Source: Flavobacteriaceae bacterium UBA1903
GTDB taxonomy: Bacteria > Bacteroidota > Bacteroidia > Flavobacteriales > Flavobacteriaceae
Direction: 5' to 3'
Assembly: GCA_002337605.1 (NCBI GenBank)
Contig: DDGL01000016.1
Coordinates: forward strand, 32,841 to 96,840
Length of the DNA: 64,000 nt
Positions 1-7,109 of the stretch are shown here, piece by piece. How positions within the stretch are numbered: position 1 is the stretch's first letter; every line of letters starts with the position of its first letter. The notes beneath the pieces were generated by a model. It ran no database searches, was not told the origin of the DNA, and saw nothing but the letters and a program-made list of their open reading frames with translations. The position numbers and the translations under genes were made by a program.

Positions 1-153
1 TTAAAAGGGTGTTATTGGACCATACCGGCAACCTCTACCCAGGGGACAACAAAAGAAGGAGACAAAGACTATATTGTTCGTGCTTCGCTTTCCCCTGATC
101 TGGACCTGGAACTTCATAAAAAAGTATTTCAGGAGTTTGTGGAGACAATGTAG
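1..153 (+). CDS. C-terminal end of an unknown protein (partial)
   Basis: The frame is open from base 1 to the TAG at 151-153 and gives the last 50 residues of a protein that starts outside the window. It is mostly polar, ends in a helix-like stretch (residues LDLELHKKVFQEFVETM) and shows no motif I recognise. It is followed by a convergent gene after about 60 bases. Family and function are unknown. Confidence 0.55.
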   Translation, partial: LKGCYWTIPATSTQGTTKEGDKDYIVRASLSPDLDLELHKKVFQEFVETM

Positions 154-210
154 AAAAGTCCTTATACTGCTATCAATATAGCTTTTTTGAAATCATAGTA
201 GATAGCATGG

Positions 211-642
211 CTAAAGCTGTTCTAGATATTCAATTATTTCAGTGTTTTCATATTTTTTGGCATAGTCCAGCGGTGTTCGCCCTTTATAAGCTTAACTTAT
301 ATCTGCTCCAGCATCGATTAATTTTTTCAGCATTTCCAGTCTGCCATATTTAGCAGCATAATGTAAGGGAGTTTTACCTGTGCAAGCTAGATTCAAATCT
401 ATTTCTTTTTCTGAAAGGAGCTGTGTAAAACAATTTTCAGCATTTGTTTTTATACTTAAGGAAAGCAAACTATAGCTACTATTTTCAGCCTCATAGCAAA
501 TGTTAAGGTTCTGGTATTGAGATGCTTTTTGCAAGGTTGCAACGGTATCATCTTTAAAAGCTGTGTAGATTTCTTTTGAAAGTTCTTGCGCTTGTAAGGA
601 AAGCGTGAAAGCTAGTATAAGTAACAAGAGTGTAGTTTTCAT
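211..642 (-). pseudogene. Ankyrin-repeat exported protein interrupted by an in-frame stop
   Basis: The start at 642 gives a signal peptide (hydrophobic residues 4-16, cleavage near LQAQ) and then ankyrin repeats, with the clear TPLHYAAKYGR and LIDAGADI motifs near residues 90-115. TAA at 294-292 stops the frame after 116 residues. The same frame continues without another stop to TAG at 213-211 and encodes a further ankyrin repeat (AYKGRTPLDYAKKY, then EIIEYLEQL). The gene is therefore one intact ankyrin protein of about 143 residues broken by a single nonsense codon, or a sequencing error. It lies 19 bases after the HTH gene and probably ends the DUF2975 operon. The truncated product would lose its last repeat. 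Confidence 0.75.
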
Positions 643-661
643 AATTTTTAAGTTTTAACTG

Positions 662-865
662 TTATTCAACATAAATTAAAATATCACCTGGCTGGCATTC
701 CAATGCTTGGCAAATAGCTTCGAGCGTACTAAAGCGAACTGCTTTTGCCTTGCCCGAGCGTAGGATAGAAAGGTTGGCTTCAGTAATACCAATAATTTCT
801 GCTAGTTCCTTGCCTTTCATATCTCTTTCAGATAAAATTGTATCCAGATTTATTTGTATGGGCAT
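662..865 (-). CDS. Small XRE-family (YozG-like) transcriptional regulator
   Basis: This 67-residue protein is almost entirely one helix-turn-helix domain: KELAEIIGITEANLSILRSGK (about residues 18-38) is the HTH, followed by FSTLEAICQALECQPGDIL, typical of the short YozG/HTH_26 group. Members of this group usually sit next to DUF2975 membrane proteins, as here: the gene starts 3 bases after the preceding DUF2975 gene. It probably controls its own operon through the palindrome at 2492-2510 (inference). The Cys-Leu-Glu-Cys pair is part of the conserved domain rather than a metal site. Confidence 0.85.
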   Translation of the reverse strand: MPIQINLDTILSERDMKGKELAEIIGITEANLSILRSGKAKAVRFSTLEAICQALECQPGDILIYVE

Positions 866-868
866 AAG

Positions 869-1426
869 TTATATAGTTAGGTCGTTTTCGTCCTTTACGA
901 GTTTTCCTTTTTCTAGCAAATCCAGATAGAGATAGACAAGTAATGCTACAAAAGAATGTACTATAAGTAGCAAATACTCGCTGTCCATTCTAAAATTATG
1001 GGTCCCTATATAGGTAACTAGTATATAACCAACGCCTGCGCAAACAGGAATTAGATTGAGTACCATAAAACGCTTTAAAACTTTTACTGAGGAAGCCGTA
1101 AATACTTCCTCTTCGGTGAATATTTTAAAAAACTTTGAAAGTGTAAAAAAATAGAAAGTATAAAATGCAAATGCAAGCCACATAAGTACAATTGCAAAGG
1201 AATTTTGATACGCAACGTGTAAGTCTGTGATAGGAATATCAATTCGAGTATAGGATAACGAATCGACACCAGCTTCAACTCCTACAAAAGGTATGTTTAT
1301 ATTCAGATTACTTTCAGCAAAAGCAAGAATACTAAAGAGGATAATGAATACTGAAAATAACAAACAAACAACAAATGCCAATCTGCTTATAAAATAGATG
1401 CTATGAGAAATAGTGATTTTTTTCAT
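869..1426 (-). CDS. DUF2975 family membrane protein (third of three)
   Basis: A 185-residue inner-membrane protein with four predicted helices (about residues 12-37, 72-95, 118-141 and 150-170) and a long extracytoplasmic loop between helices 1 and 2, the DUF2975 layout. It ends in KDENDLTI, a tail shared with the two upstream paralogues. It is one base from the preceding gene and 3 bases from the HTH regulator, so co-transcription is near certain. The function of the family is not established; the fixed pairing with a small DNA-binding protein suggests a membrane-linked regulatory module (inference). Confidence 0.8.
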   Translation of the reverse strand: MKKITISHSIYFISRLAFVVCLLFSVFIILFSILAFAESNLNINIPFVGVEAGVDSLSYTRIDIPITDLHVAYQNSFAIVLMWLAFAFYTFYFFTLSKFFKIFTEEEVFTASSVKVLKRFMVLNLIPVCAGVGYILVTYIGTHNFRMDSEYLLLIVHSFVALLVYLYLDLLEKGKLVKDENDLTI

Positions 1427-1427
1427 G

Positions 1428-1931
1428 TTATATGGTTAAGTCATTTTCATCTTTTACCACTTTGGCGTTGGTCAATATGGAAGTGATAAGTGCAAATAGA
1501 AGTCCTGTTACCAATAGAAATGTGCCATGTAAAAAGTCTAAATGAAGGGTGTTAAACATGTCAGTTTTTATGAAACCATGCCTTGGAACTCGAATTGAAA
1601 GAAATAATGTAAGTATTCCTTCAGCAATAAAAAGATAGGCACAAACGTCTAGTTTTTTGATAATGGAAACGTCATAGTGTTTTATATTGTTCCATTTCCT
1701 GAAGGCCATGATTAAAAGAATGCTAGTGATGGCAATTGTCAGGCTTAGAATTATATTGTTAAGAAGCACCGCATTAATCCAAATGCTTGAATATATCTCA
1801 CCCTCTATAAGGTGTGTGTTGTCAAACACTGAAGGGGTTGGAAGTCCTGAAAAGTATAGCGAAAACGGCCAAATGAGCATAAAGAATAATACAATCAATA
1901 AAAGTGCGACTACGGTAGCGTTGTTTTTCAT
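1428..1931 (-). CDS. DUF2975 family membrane protein (second of three)
   Basis: A 167-residue protein with four hydrophobic segments (about residues 7-28, 52-76, 90-108 and 127-152), the same topology as its neighbours, and the identical C-terminal octapeptide KDENDLTI. Overall similarity to the other copies is low outside the helices and the tail, so the duplication is old or the loops evolve fast. The start codon lies 10 bases after the stop of the first copy. The role is unknown; it is assigned by topology, tail and operon position. Confidence 0.75.
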   Translation of the reverse strand: MKNNATVVALLLIVLFFMLIWPFSLYFSGLPTPSVFDNTHLIEGEIYSSIWINAVLLNNIILSLTIAITSILLIMAFRKWNNIKHYDVSIIKKLDVCAYLFIAEGILTLFLSIRVPRHGFIKTDMFNTLHLDFLHGTFLLVTGLLFALITSILTNAKVVKDENDLTI

Positions 1932-1941
1932 AGCAAGTTGG

Positions 1942-2457
1942 TTATATAGTTAAGTCATTCTCTTCTTTTAAGAATCTGGCATTGGTAAGCGTATTGGCGA
2001 TTATCTTAAAGAACAATCCAATAATGGCTAAAAATAAAGGCACGAAAATGTTATTTCCATACTGCATTGAGATCCCAGAACCATCAAAACTTGCGATCCA
2101 CATTGCAATGTAACTAGCGAGGGCGCCCAAAGCTGAAAGAATCATAAAGAGGCCACTTTTATTTAGATTCCTGCTTACAGGTTCTTTTAATAAGTTATTG
2201 TCCATAAAATACCGGGCCGATTTCTTTAAAAACCAAAGTGCTGTAAGCATCAAACCGTAGGCAAACATTGCAATACCAACCCCCACCCAGTAGGAAATGG
2301 GTAGGTTTCTAACATCTTCATACCCATCTACTGAAACATCACCTATAGTATTGGTAAACAACCCTAAGGGCAGTATAAATAAAAACCCTAAAATCCCGGG
2401 AATCATTAGAATGAATAGCAAATCAATCAGGTTTTTAAGTAACAAATTTGTTTTCAT
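1942..2457 (-). CDS. DUF2975 family membrane protein (first of three)
   Basis: The ATG at 2457 is preferred over the upstream in-frame codon at 2481 because a TATATTTG -7 element occupies 2486-2479. The product of 171 residues has four membrane segments, an extracytoplasmic loop after helix 1 and the tail KEENDLTI. It is the first gene of a five-gene leftward operon (three DUF2975 genes, HTH, ankyrin). A perfect inverted repeat over the -33 region probably binds the operon's HTH protein. DUF2975 has no known biochemical activity. Confidence 0.8.
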   Translation of the reverse strand: MKTNLLLKNLIDLLFILMIPGILGFLFILPLGLFTNTIGDVSVDGYEDVRNLPISYWVGVGIAMFAYGLMLTALWFLKKSARYFMDNNLLKEPVSRNLNKSGLFMILSALGALASYIAMWIASFDGSGISMQYGNNIFVPLFLAIIGLFFKIIANTLTNARFLKEENDLTI

Positions 2458-2478
2458 ATAATTATTGTTTAACGATAA

Positions 2479-2486
2479 CAAATATA
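2479..2486 (-). promoter_or_regulatory. -7 element of the DUF2975 operon
   Basis: TATATTTG on the minus strand matches the Bacteroidetes TAnnTTTG consensus. A TTG lies 17 bases upstream as a -33 candidate inside the inverted repeat. Predicted +1 is near 2474, giving a leader of about 17 nt to the ATG at 2457. Confidence 0.6.
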
Positions 2487-2491
2487 TAAAA

Positions 2492-2510
2492 ATTATTGAA
2501 AAACAATAAT
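2492..2510. promoter_or_regulatory. Candidate operator palindrome (ATTATTG-N5-CAATAAT)
   Basis: A perfect 7-bp inverted repeat separated by AAAAA lies over the -33 region of the DUF2975 promoter. A third ATTATTG half-site stands at 2461-2467, between +1 and the start codon. The placement suits repression by the operon-encoded XRE protein; this is inference from position and symmetry. Confidence 0.5.
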
Positions 2511-2564
2511 AAACATACTTTACTCATTTTAGAAATGATTTTTTAATAGCTGAAAATGTCGTGG

Positions 2565-2572
2565 TATATTTG
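2565..2572 (+). promoter_or_regulatory. -7 element of bioF, 4 nt before the ATG
   Basis: TATATTTG is followed by four bases and the bioF ATG at 2577. With the element centred at -7, transcription starts at the A of the start codon, so a leaderless mRNA is predicted. No clear -33 TTTG is visible. Confidence 0.6.
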
Positions 2573-2576
2573 AAGC

Positions 2577-3734
2577 ATGCTCCCAAAAAAACTCCAAAAC
2601 AAACTAGATAATCGCGTCACCAATAATTCATTGCGCACATTGGAAAATTCAAATAATTTAATAGACTTTTCTTCGAACGATTACTTAGGACTTACTACGT
2701 CTAAAGCAGTTTTTTACCGTGCTTCTGAAATTTTAAAAAGTCACAATTTAGAAACAAACGGAGCTACAGGCTCTAGATTACTCTCGGGCAATCATAAACT
2801 CTACGAACTTGCCGAACAACAAATCGCCCAATTCCATAATACCGAAAGCGCTCTGCTTTTTAACAGTGGTTACGATGCTAACGTAGGGTTTTTTAGCAGC
2901 GTCCCACAGCGCGGCGATCTTATTTTGTATGACGAGTTATGCCACGCAAGCATCCGTGATGGCATAAAAATGAGCGATGCAAAATCCTACAAATTCAAAC
3001 ACAACAACTTAAAAGATTTAAAACGAAGGTGTCAGGTTGAGCGCAATCGAAACCCTGATGAAACTTCCGAAATTTATGTGGTTACAGAAAGTGTTTTTAG
3101 CATGGATGGCGACCAGCCAGATTTAAAGGAGTTAGCAAATTTCTGTACAGAAAATAATGTGTATTTAATCATAGACGAAGCCCATGCGTTTGGAGTTTTT
3201 GGAGCAAGGGGCGAAGGATTGATTCAGGAACTAGCGTTAGAAAACCAGGTGTTTGCAAGGCTTATTACGTTTGGTAAAGCACTAGGATGTCACGGAGCAG
3301 CAATTTTATGTAATAAAAAACTGAAACAATACCTTGTAAATTTCGCCCGGAGCTTTATGTACACCACCGCATTGCCCCCCCATGGGGTGGCAACTATTTG
3401 CAGTGCGTACGAAGCTCTTGAAAAATTTTCAGCAAGAGAACAGTTGCATAGAAATATTGCGTTACTTCAGGATAAGATTGCTGAAAACAACCTCCAAAAC
3501 TTTTTTATTTCAAGTACATCTGCTATCCATAGCTGTGTTATTCCAGGGAATGAAAAAGTCAAAAAAGTTTCAGAAGCATTACTAAAAGAAGGGTTTAATG
3601 TAAAACCCATCCTTTCTCCAACGGTGCCCAAAGGACAGGAACGCCTACGTATTTGTGTACATAGTTTTAATACTGAAAACAACATTTTTAATTTGGTTAG
3701 AGGATTGAGTATTTTACTAAGAAAGGACGTTTAG
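2577..3734 (+). CDS. bioF: 8-amino-7-oxononanoate synthase
   Basis: A PLP enzyme of 385 residues that condenses pimeloyl thioester with L-alanine to 8-amino-7-oxononanoate, the first dedicated step of biotin ring assembly. Visible family features are the N-terminal SSNDYLGL motif (residues 32-39), GATGSRLLSGNH (62-73), DEAHAFGVFG (200-209) and the PLP lysine K234 in TFGKALG. Length fits the family. It opens the cluster bioF, bioD, bioA, ketosynthase, bioB. The start lies 4 bases after a TATATTTG promoter element, so the gene is probably translated from a leaderless message. Catalytic residues are intact. Confidence 0.96.
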   Translation: MLPKKLQNKLDNRVTNNSLRTLENSNNLIDFSSNDYLGLTTSKAVFYRASEILKSHNLETNGATGSRLLSGNHKLYELAEQQIAQFHNTESALLFNSGYDANVGFFSSVPQRGDLILYDELCHASIRDGIKMSDAKSYKFKHNNLKDLKRRCQVERNRNPDETSEIYVVTESVFSMDGDQPDLKELANFCTENNVYLIIDEAHAFGVFGARGEGLIQELALENQVFARLITFGKALGCHGAAILCNKKLKQYLVNFARSFMYTTALPPHGVATICSAYEALEKFSAREQLHRNIALLQDKIAENNLQNFFISSTSAIHSCVIPGNEKVKKVSEALLKEGFNVKPILSPTVPKGQERLRICVHSFNTENNIFNLVRGLSILLRKDV

Positions 3735-3764
3735 ACTCACGACCGTTCGCGTAGCTCGTTGCAA

Positions 3765-3831
3765 GAACCACGATTTTTTAAGGCATTACGTTAGAAACTG
3801 TCTTGTGTCAAAAAGTCGTCATTCGTGGTTC
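3765..3831. repeat. Inverted repeat between bioF and bioD
   Basis: GAACCACGA at 3765-3773 and TCGTGGTTC at 3823-3831 are perfect 9-bp inverted arms around a 49-base loop. There is no T-tract, so it is not an obvious terminator. It may be a relic of a dispersed palindromic element. Confidence 0.4.
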
Positions 3832-3848
3832 CCTTCGGTCTTGTTTCC

Positions 3849-3856
3849 TAACTTTG
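3849..3856 (+). promoter_or_regulatory. -7 element of bioD, 4 nt before the ATG
   Basis: TAACTTTG, then TGAA, then the bioD ATG at 3861. The spacing is the same as at bioF and bioA, which predicts an independent leaderless transcript for bioD. Confidence 0.6.
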
Positions 3857-3860
3857 TGAA

Positions 3861-4499
3861 ATGGAAAACCAAACCTATTTTATCACGGGCATCTCAACAG
3901 AAGTTGGTAAAACAATAGCTTCCGCCATCATAACAGAAGCGCTTCAGGCCGACTATTGGAAACCTGTTCAGGCAGGAGAACTGAACAACAGCGATACACA
4001 TAAAGTGCAAAAATTTGTTTCGAACAAAAAGACAACGTTTCATTCTTCGGCTTTCAACCTGGAAACGCCTATGAGTCCGCATGCAGCTGCCGAAATTGAT
4101 GGTGTTCAACTTTCAGCAAAAAAAATAAAACGTCCTGCTACTAAAAATAACCTTGTGATAGAAGGTGCTGGTGGAATTTTAGTGCCTTTAAACGGTACGG
4201 AAACTATTGCAGATCTAATTCAAAAAGAGGATAAAGTGATTGTTGTTTCCCGCCACTATTTGGGAAGTATTAACCATACGTTGCTCACTGTTGAAGCCCT
4301 GAAAGCAAGAAATTTAAATGTCTTCGGAATTATCTTTAGCGGAGCATCAACTCCTTCAACTGAACGTGTTATTGAAGAAATGACGAATGTTCCCATCCTG
4401 GGAAGGATTGAAGAAGAACCCTATTTTGATGCGAATGTAGTGAAGGAGTATGCTACTATTTTGCAACCACGACTAGCGGGAACCAGGAACCAAGGCTAG
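3861..4499 (+). CDS. bioD: Dethiobiotin synthase
   Basis: This ATP-dependent carboxylase closes the ureido ring of dethiobiotin from 7,8-diaminopelargonate and CO2. The 212-residue protein has the P-loop GISTEVGKT at residues 10-18, with K17 binding phosphate. KPVQAG near residue 35 contains the catalytic Lys, and VIEGAGGILVPL near residue 99 is the conserved switch region. Sequence after about residue 190 is poorly conserved and short. It follows bioF after 126 bases and has its own promoter element directly before the ATG. Confidence 0.95.
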   Translation: MENQTYFITGISTEVGKTIASAIITEALQADYWKPVQAGELNNSDTHKVQKFVSNKKTTFHSSAFNLETPMSPHAAAEIDGVQLSAKKIKRPATKNNLVIEGAGGILVPLNGTETIADLIQKEDKVIVVSRHYLGSINHTLLTVEALKARNLNVFGIIFSGASTPSTERVIEEMTNVPILGRIEEEPYFDANVVKEYATILQPRLAGTRNQG

Positions 4500-4554
4500 A
4501 TTTTTATTACAAAAATTGGGGGATCCCCATCCGTTAATCTCCAACCAATACTAG

Positions 4555-4562
4555 TAACTTTG
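4555..4562 (+). promoter_or_regulatory. -7 element of bioA, 4 nt before the ATG
   Basis: TAACTTTG, then TGCA, then the bioA ATG at 4567. This is the third biotin gene in a row with identical promoter-to-ATG spacing. Confidence 0.6.
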
Positions 4563-4566
4563 TGCA

Positions 4567-5832
4567 ATGAAATTATCTAAACGCGACCAAAAGCACATAT
4601 GGCACCCCCTTACCCAGCATCAAACTGCACAACCTGCTCTAGGGATTGTAAAAGCAAAAGGAGCACTGCTTTGGGATGAAGCCGGAAACGAATACATAGA
4701 CGGGATTGCATCGTGGTATACAACCATGTATGGGCATTGCAATGAGCATATTGTTGCCGCAGTTTCTCAACAAATGAAGGAACTCGACTTTGTGATGTTT
4801 AGTGGGCTTACACACGAGCCGGCAGTGCAACTTTCAGAGCAATTGATGAACATCTTACCGGAGAATCAGCAAAAGATTTTTTTTAATGATAATGGTTCTA
4901 CTGCTGTGGAAGCGGGAATAAAAATGGCATTGCAATTTCATCATAATGCAGGGGCTAAAAGAGACACATTAATCGCTTTCGAAAATGGATTTCACGGCGA
5001 TACATTTGGTGCTATGAGTGCTTCCGGACTTGCCAGTTACAACGCTCCTTTTGAAGATTTTTTGCTGAAAGTGATCCGTATTCCTACTCCACAAGAGAAT
5101 AATCTGGATGAAGTACTTCAAAAATTAGAAACTGCAATTACCTCAACTTCCTGTGCAGCTTTTATTTTTGAACCTTTGGTGCAAGGTGCTGCGGGGATGA
5201 AATTTCATACGGCTGAAGGTTTAGACGCCATCATTAAAAAATGTCAAAAAGCTGGAGTGATATGCATAGCCGATGAGATCATGACAGGATTTGGTAAAAC
5301 AGGAACCAATTTTGCCTGTGACCAGTTACAAAACAACCCCGATATTATGTGTTTGGGAAAAGCACTTACGGCTGGAATGTTCCCGTTGAGCATTACCAGT
5401 TGTTCTCAAAAAGTATTTGATAGCTTTTTAAGCGATGAGGTAAGCAAAGGATTTTTTCATGCCCATACGTTTAGTGCGCATCCGTTGGGGTGTGCTGCGG
5501 CTCTTGCAGGATTGGAATTGCTAAATGCTGCTGAAATAGTAGAACAGCGAAACTACATTGAAAGGGCACACCAACACTTTGCAGCCCGAATAAAAAACCA
5601 CAAAAAAATAAAAGAAGTACGCTGCAAAGGAGTAATTCTTGCCCTGGATTTAAACGTTGAAATGGAGCGCTATGGAAGCGTACGTGATGCGTTGTACCAG
5701 TTTTTTATGGAACGTGGTGTGGCATTGCGACCTTTAGGAAGCACTGTGTATCTCTTGCCGCCTTATAGTATTGCTAAAAAAGAACTTCAGAAAATTTACG
5801 ATACTGTTGAAGAGGCGTTGGCAATAGCTTAA
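4567..5832 (+). CDS. bioA: Adenosylmethionine-8-amino-7-oxononanoate aminotransferase
   Basis: A class III PLP aminotransferase of 421 residues that converts 8-amino-7-oxononanoate to 7,8-diaminopelargonate with S-adenosylmethionine as amino donor. The N-terminal HIWHPLTQH (residues 10-18) is diagnostic of BioA rather than other class III enzymes. NGSTAVE follows at 109-115, the cofactor Asp is in ADEIMTGFGKTG (D236) and the PLP lysine is K265 in CLGKALTAG. Two bases separate its stop from the ketosynthase start, so those two genes are translationally linked. Confidence 0.96.
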   Translation: MKLSKRDQKHIWHPLTQHQTAQPALGIVKAKGALLWDEAGNEYIDGIASWYTTMYGHCNEHIVAAVSQQMKELDFVMFSGLTHEPAVQLSEQLMNILPENQQKIFFNDNGSTAVEAGIKMALQFHHNAGAKRDTLIAFENGFHGDTFGAMSASGLASYNAPFEDFLLKVIRIPTPQENNLDEVLQKLETAITSTSCAAFIFEPLVQGAAGMKFHTAEGLDAIIKKCQKAGVICIADEIMTGFGKTGTNFACDQLQNNPDIMCLGKALTAGMFPLSITSCSQKVFDSFLSDEVSKGFFHAHTFSAHPLGCAAALAGLELLNAAEIVEQRNYIERAHQHFAARIKNHKKIKEVRCKGVILALDLNVEMERYGSVRDALYQFFMERGVALRPLGSTVYLLPPYSIAKKELQKIYDTVEEALAIA

Positions 5833-5834
5833 AT

Positions 5835-6998
5835 TTGCCAAAAAATACATCCTTGCCACAACCCATTTCCATAGCTGCTATTACTACTGTTTCTGCTTTA
5901 GGTGCGTCTTCTGATAAAGTCTGGCAGCACTACAGAGATGGTATTCCGTTGTTTTCTGAATGGAACGGCACTATTGTGTCAAAAGTGTCTTCTGAAATTG
6001 AAACCGAGTTACAACAGCTTCAACAGCAAAACGATCGGTATAAAAACCTGGACCGGTCTGTACTACTGGCAATTTTGGTTGCTAAAAAATGTGCGCAGAA
6101 GTTTGAATTTCAATCCAAAAATACAGGCGTAAACATTGGTTCTTCTCGTGGTGCAACGGGTTTGTTCGAAAAATACCATCAGGATTTTCAGCAACACGGT
6201 AAAGTTTCTCCGTTCGCTTCCCCCACCACTACGTTAGGAAATATTTCTTCCTGGGTGGCACAGGATTTGGGAGCAGATGGTGTTGCGATAGACCATTCGG
6301 TTACGTGCTCTACTGCTATGCATGCACTGTTGAATGGGATTGCCTGGTTACAGGCCGAAATGGCAGACATTTTTGTAGTGGGTGGAAGCGAAGCCGCACT
6401 CACCCCGTTTACGATTGCACAAATGAAAGCGTTAAAACTCTATAGTGCTTCCCGCCACCGAATGGCGTGTGAGAGTATGCGCTTTCAGAAAAAAGAAAAT
6501 ACCATGGTGTTGGGAGAAGGTGCTGGTGTTGCAATTTTAGAAAGAGGAATTTCAGAAAAAACACAAGCAGTAATTGCTGGCTACGGAATTGCCTCGGAAC
6601 AATTGGAGCATAACAGCTCTATTTCAGAAAACGCCGACTGTTTTCAAAAATCGATGCGTAGGGCATTGGATAGTGCAAATTTAGAGACTGTAGATGCTGT
6701 TATTTTACACGCCCCCGGGACGGTAAAAGGAGATGTGGCTGAAAAGAATGCCATAAACCTGGTGTTTGGAAAGCAGTTGCCATTATTAACTTCCAACAAA
6801 TGGCTGGTGGGGCATACCTTCGCAACTTCAGGAATGTTGAGTATAGAAATGGCGGTACTCATGCTTCAGAAAAATAAATTTATTGAAAACCCGTTTTTTG
6901 CCAATGCGCGTCACCTTCCGCAGGAGTTACAAACCGTGCTGGTAAATGCTGTGGGCTTCGGGGGAAATGCAGTGAGTATTATTCTGCAAAAACCCTAA
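5835..6998 (+). CDS. Beta-ketoacyl synthase embedded in the biotin cluster
   Basis: The product is a 387-residue condensing enzyme of the FabB/FabF type. The Cys-His-His set is complete: C158 in VTCSTAM, H292 in HAPGT (usually HGTGT) and H327 in GHTFATSG, with K322 before it. The sequence is shorter and more divergent than housekeeping FabF. It starts at TTG, 2 bases after bioA. Its place between bioA and bioB suggests it helps build the pimeloyl precursor in a lineage where no bioC or bioH is visible here; that role is inference. The HAPGT change could alter substrate choice. Confidence 0.85.
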   Translation: MPKNTSLPQPISIAAITTVSALGASSDKVWQHYRDGIPLFSEWNGTIVSKVSSEIETELQQLQQQNDRYKNLDRSVLLAILVAKKCAQKFEFQSKNTGVNIGSSRGATGLFEKYHQDFQQHGKVSPFASPTTTLGNISSWVAQDLGADGVAIDHSVTCSTAMHALLNGIAWLQAEMADIFVVGGSEAALTPFTIAQMKALKLYSASRHRMACESMRFQKKENTMVLGEGAGVAILERGISEKTQAVIAGYGIASEQLEHNSSISENADCFQKSMRRALDSANLETVDAVILHAPGTVKGDVAEKNAINLVFGKQLPLLTSNKWLVGHTFATSGMLSIEMAVLMLQKNKFIENPFFANARHLPQELQTVLVNAVGFGGNAVSIILQKP

Positions 6999-7018
6999 AA
7001 AACTTACTTCAATTTCCC

Positions 7019-7026
7019 TATTTTTG
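7019..7026 (+). promoter_or_regulatory. -7 element upstream of bioB
   Basis: TATTTTTG fits TAnnTTTG. Predicted +1 is near 7031, which places the palindrome at 7038-7070 in a bioB leader of about 80 nt. Confidence 0.4.
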
Positions 7027-7037
7027 AACTATCTCAG

Positions 7038-7070
7038 AGACCTGTCAGGTTTCAAAAACCTGACAGGTCT
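7038..7070. repeat. Perfect 14-bp palindrome upstream of bioB
   Basis: AGACCTGTCAGGTT at 7038-7051 and its exact reverse complement at 7057-7070 are separated by a 5-base loop. The right arm is followed by only a short T-run, so it may be a weak terminator of the upstream genes, an attenuator in the bioB leader, or a dispersed REP-like palindrome. No other copy occurs in the window. Confidence 0.6.
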
Positions 7071-7109
7071 TTCCTAATTAAAAGTTACCCGACTGCTCGG
7101 GCACTAAAG

